DNA of 64,000 bases, from NCBI GenBank assembly GCA_013396655.1, contig WBMV01000777.1:124001-188000 (forward strand). The letters run 5' to 3'. This DNA comes from Campylorhamphus procurvoides. Taxonomy: Eukaryota; Chordata; Aves; Passeriformes; Dendrocolaptidae. The notes below the pieces were generated by a model. The model did not search any database, was not told where the DNA came from, and saw only the letters and a list, made by a program, of their open reading frames with translations. This document shows positions 60,541 to 64,000 of the stretch, one piece after another. A program made the position numbers and the translations under genes. Position 1 is the stretch's first letter; every line of letters starts with the position of its first letter.

Positions 60541-60563
60541 CCTTTTTTTTTTTCTTTTTTTAT
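60541..60563 (+). repeat. T-rich tract
   Basis: Two poly-T runs interrupted by a single C. A further T13 run lies near 60829-60841. Confidence 0.8.
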
Positions 60564-63034
60564 TCCTTTCTTATCTGGGTTTTGAAGTTATAAATCAAAG
60601 CACTTCACCATTTTTTTTTAATCTTTCCTGATGTAAAATCTCACCATGACAGGTATTTTCTTGATTAGCAGACTAAACTTCCCATTCTAGAAGTCTATGC
60701 CACTACTCCTTCTTATAGCTTATCTTGTACTGAATATCTTTGTCATAGTAGAACACACTTTTTTTTTCATCAGCATTACTCATAAGCCAATGCTCAGGTT
60801 ACCTTTCTCTCTTTTATTGAAATTTCTCTTTTTTTTTTTTTCCATACTGCAGTGCACAGGGTCGATGTTAAAACTCTGGGACAAGAAGTTAACAGAGTTT
60901 AACAGTGAGAACAAGAGAAATACATTGATAAGTACTGAAGACAATATGAAAGATAGATGACAGAACCATATAAGTAAGTGAATAGGAATTGAAAATAATA
61001 TACAAGATGGCTAATAGGTAAAATAAAGCATGTGGGGATATTCACTGTGACTCAAAACATTAAAAAATGTAAGCAGTCCCAAAGCCATTATGCATCCTAC
61101 TGCCACACAGATTTTATTAAATAAATTGATTTGTGACATAAGTTTTGTAGCAAAAATATAAATCCATATTTGTGGCACTAATCAGCTGAGAATGTCTTAG
61201 AAAATTAATTCATAATATTACCCTTTCTTCAGTTGATCTATGTATAGTAATCATATGATATCCACATTTGCATCTTTTTTTAGGTATTCTAGTGAGTTTG
61301 CATGTAATATTTGGAGGTTTACCTACTTAAAACTGTTATCAGTCTCTAATTTTAAAGAAATTTTATAGTTTGCACTAGTGAAAGATATTAGAAAAAATAG
61401 TACATCTTTGGAGATTTTATTATTTCAGTAGTCTACCTGTACTTATCAATGTCTCAATGTTTTTCACTTTACAGGACAAAATAAGGAATTAAGAATACCC
61501 TAGAACAGAAATTATCTTGTTTCATCATCACAAGCAGATGCATTTTGGGAATCAGAAAATACAGCCTATAAAACAGACCTCCAAGCACCATAAAATTAGG
61601 AGTGTAGAACATTATGGAGCAATACATGAGTATAATCACATGAATAATGACAAGAAAATATAGAAAAAAAATGTTTGATTTCTTCATTTGAGAGAGGTAA
61701 ATTTCACATTCTGTCATCCTACAATTCTCAGGACTGAAATAACATGGACTCTCACATAGTTGATATATAGATTAAAATGATGGATTAACGAATTAGTGTT
61801 ATTTGGAAGCAAAGTGGTGACAAGACAAAGGAAGTAGTGCTGTTAATGATGCAACAAAAATAAAAACAAGACATGTGACTTGCCATAACGGTAAGCTGGT
61901 AGATCTTCTATCAGTACCATTGTACCTACAGGGGAATCACCATATATATTTCCAAGTTTCTAATATTTTTAATGCCTTGATCATGCTTCTGTGAATATTG
62001 TTGAGATGCTAGTGTGTATGCAACCTCCTTCACTGAAACCAGGCAAACTGAGGTGCCCATAATATCTAATTTGCAAAGGACAGCGACACTGCTAATTGCT
62101 CCCAGAAGTTGTACTACATAACAGTTGTGGAAGAAGACCAAGAGGAGAAAATTCTTTTTTAGTTCAAACTCTGCGACTAAAGTTGTCCTTTATACTTATG
62201 TCACTAGTTTATGAGGATTGCACTGTGAAGGCATAAATGGAAATTTGACAACTAATATTATCTTTTCGGTGCTATGCTATGTCTATATGAAGTACTGCTG
62301 TTGGCTTATTTAAAAAGAAATTAAGATAGAAAAAAAGATTTTTTTTCAAGGCACTGCAAGTGTCTGCTCTTCCCTTTTCCCTGTTTCTGCTATTCTACTA
62401 TTCCTTTTTCTTAATTTTTCTTATATTTTCTTATGAACTCCACCCTCTCTGTGCTTATAATGTGCAAGAAAGTTCATGCTACATTATTGGTTGCATCTCT
62501 GAGAAAGGTGCCTCTCTTACAAGCCCAGACTGCACAGTGTTAAGACTGTGCTAAGGGTAATATGCTCCTGGGAAGCGTAAGGTCATGGAATACAGAGAAG
62601 TTCTCTGACTTGTAGCAAAACTGGCCTCTGAAGCCCTTGCACATGCCAAGATAGTAAGTTACTGCTGCTGTGGGATGCAGTCTTGCTACTGGCAGAAATC
62701 TGCAACGTGGTGTGCGATTATATACATGTTTCAGTAGACTTCTAAGTTTTCAGTGGCCATCTGTGAGCAGCAGGGGTGAATGGGCTGCATTTCAGACAAT
62801 GAAGGCATCAAGAAATATTTTTTCATAGGACACTGTTCCTTCCATCCCACATTCCAGATTCTGCCATACATGTGATAGAATATCTCTTTGTGAACATGCA
62901 TCCATGTTTTTAGCTTTCTTCAGTCAAAAAGCTTTCTCTAGCCATGCTGCAGCTACTGAATTTTTTTCCAGCTGAAGGCAGAACACAGGGTAGTTTGTTC
63001 AAGTCCGTTTTGCAGTAGAATTTTGCTGGTTTTG

Positions 63035-63050
63035 ATATATATATATATAT
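63035..63050. repeat. (AT)8 microsatellite
   Basis: Sixteen bases of uninterrupted alternating A and T. Confidence 0.85.
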
Positions 63051-64000
63051 TTTAAAGAATGTTAAAATGGATGTTAAAATTAAGAGTTGTGTTGTATGTA
63101 TATATTTCAGAAAAAAAATGCAAATTTTTCCAGGCATTATTGCAATCTGGTGTGGTGAAAAAGAGTATTTTACATTATTATGAAGAGAATTATCATGACT
63201 ATTCTGTGATTCTGATTTAAAGAAGTCCAAAAAAGTCTAAACAGTTTGATAGACTATCATTTTGTTCATCCATAAGATTACCTGAGCAATACCAGAGAGC
63301 ATCCAGTCAGGAAATGAAGAATAATCTTTGCCACTATTTCTGGATAACAAATAAGATATAAATTTTAATGTGAGATGAAAAGTATCTTGCATAACTGAAC
63401 TATTGAAAGAGAGCAGTGATTTCTGCTCTAAATAAATACGTGAAAAGAGAGGAAACTGACACCAAGAAAATGATAAGCTTTGCACCAACCAAAAATTAAC
63501 TCAGAGAGCACCCTTTCCAGGAAAAGTCTGCTTAGGAATCTAGAAAGTTTCTGAGGTCACCATTTATTTCTTTGCCATTCTTCTTTCTCCGTATGGAGTG
63601 GAAATGGGGTTTGGCCTCTGAACACTGGCAGATCTCCCAGAATGGATGCAATGGTCTGGACTATCAACATGAAGTCTGACTCAGCACTGATTCCAGCACT
63701 TTATGAGTCTGGCTTCCTACACTGATGCATCCATTGAAATCCTGTGGCCAGGAACTTCACTGTAGTGTTAATTCCTAGGGAGTAAAACACTCACAAAAAA
63801 AAATGTAGTAGCAATTCCATTGTAACTTGTTTACAGGACTGGTTGAAAAGGCTGTACGTATCCACTGGTCTCACCCATTCTCTTCGGATATCCTCAGATC
63901 TTCTGAAGGTTCCAATGCATGTGAGGAATCTGCCCTGCAGCTTTTTTCCTATATGTCACCTAGAAACACATTGGTAGAGCTTTTTCTTCTGTATTTCAAA

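Larger units (their letters stand above)
49411..64000. other. 14.6 kb of AT-rich single-copy DNA, no gene seen
   Basis: No exon, RNA gene or repeat family recognised apart from the simple repeats, inverted repeats and unclassified block listed separately. A 133-codon plus-strand frame (50292-50693) is the longest here. It has no recognisable domain, codon pattern or splice context I would trust. Confidence 0.5.

Noticed and set aside
1..64000. Endogenous retrovirus or LTR elements
   Set aside because: I looked for gag/pol-like protein motifs, primer-binding sites and paired LTR edges and saw none that I could support.
1..64000. CRISPR arrays, operons, prokaryotic signals
   Set aside because: This is vertebrate nuclear DNA. 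No regularly spaced repeats and no bacterial gene organisation.

Overview
The window is nuclear DNA of a bird, most probably a passerine (songbird or relative). Nine fragments of the avian LINE CR1 are recognisable by their 3' end text and by reverse-transcriptase ORF remnants. One tRNA-Ile-derived SINE with a CR1-type tail matches the passerine family I know as TguSINE1. The rest is AT-rich, CpG-poor, mostly single-copy sequence with short microsatellites. There are no bacterial or viral features. The family assignments come from recognition, not from a database search.

I find no host protein-coding exon. Every open frame of any length is explained as a chance frame in low-complexity DNA, a frame across a retroelement, or an unsupported short frame. 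The window therefore looks like an intergenic gene desert or part of a very long intron. No tRNA, snRNA or microRNA gene was recognised.

Layout. 1-8.2 kb: single-copy DNA with one CR1 end (874-1100) and a pyrimidine-rich tract (3295-3672). 8.2-8.9 kb: the only plus-strand CR1. 9-18.8 kb: single-copy DNA with a short telomere-like motif (17485-17500). 18829-18968: the SINE. 19-25.6 kb: single-copy DNA ending at a 26-base assembly gap flanked by C5 on both sides. 25.8-27.0 kb: two fused minus-strand CR1 pieces. 27.8-28.7 kb: two candidate conserved non-coding elements. 30.2-31.5 kb: the longest CR1, with a dead reverse transcriptase. 33.3-33.7 kb: the best candidate regulatory element, locally CpG-enriched and carrying two TAATCC-type homeodomain sites. 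38.6-39.0 kb: a weaker candidate. 40.3, 45.1, 46.9 and 48.8 kb: four more minus-strand CR1 ends. 49.4-64 kb: AT-rich single-copy DNA with simple repeats and small perfect hairpins.

The recognised retroelements cover about 5.3 kb, roughly 8% of the window. Two points are most worth a second look. The first is the candidate enhancer cluster at 28-33.7 kb. The second is a set of small perfect inverted repeats; one lies inside a CR1 copy, where its right arm departs from the other CR1 copies exactly as a fold-back template-switch mutation would predict.
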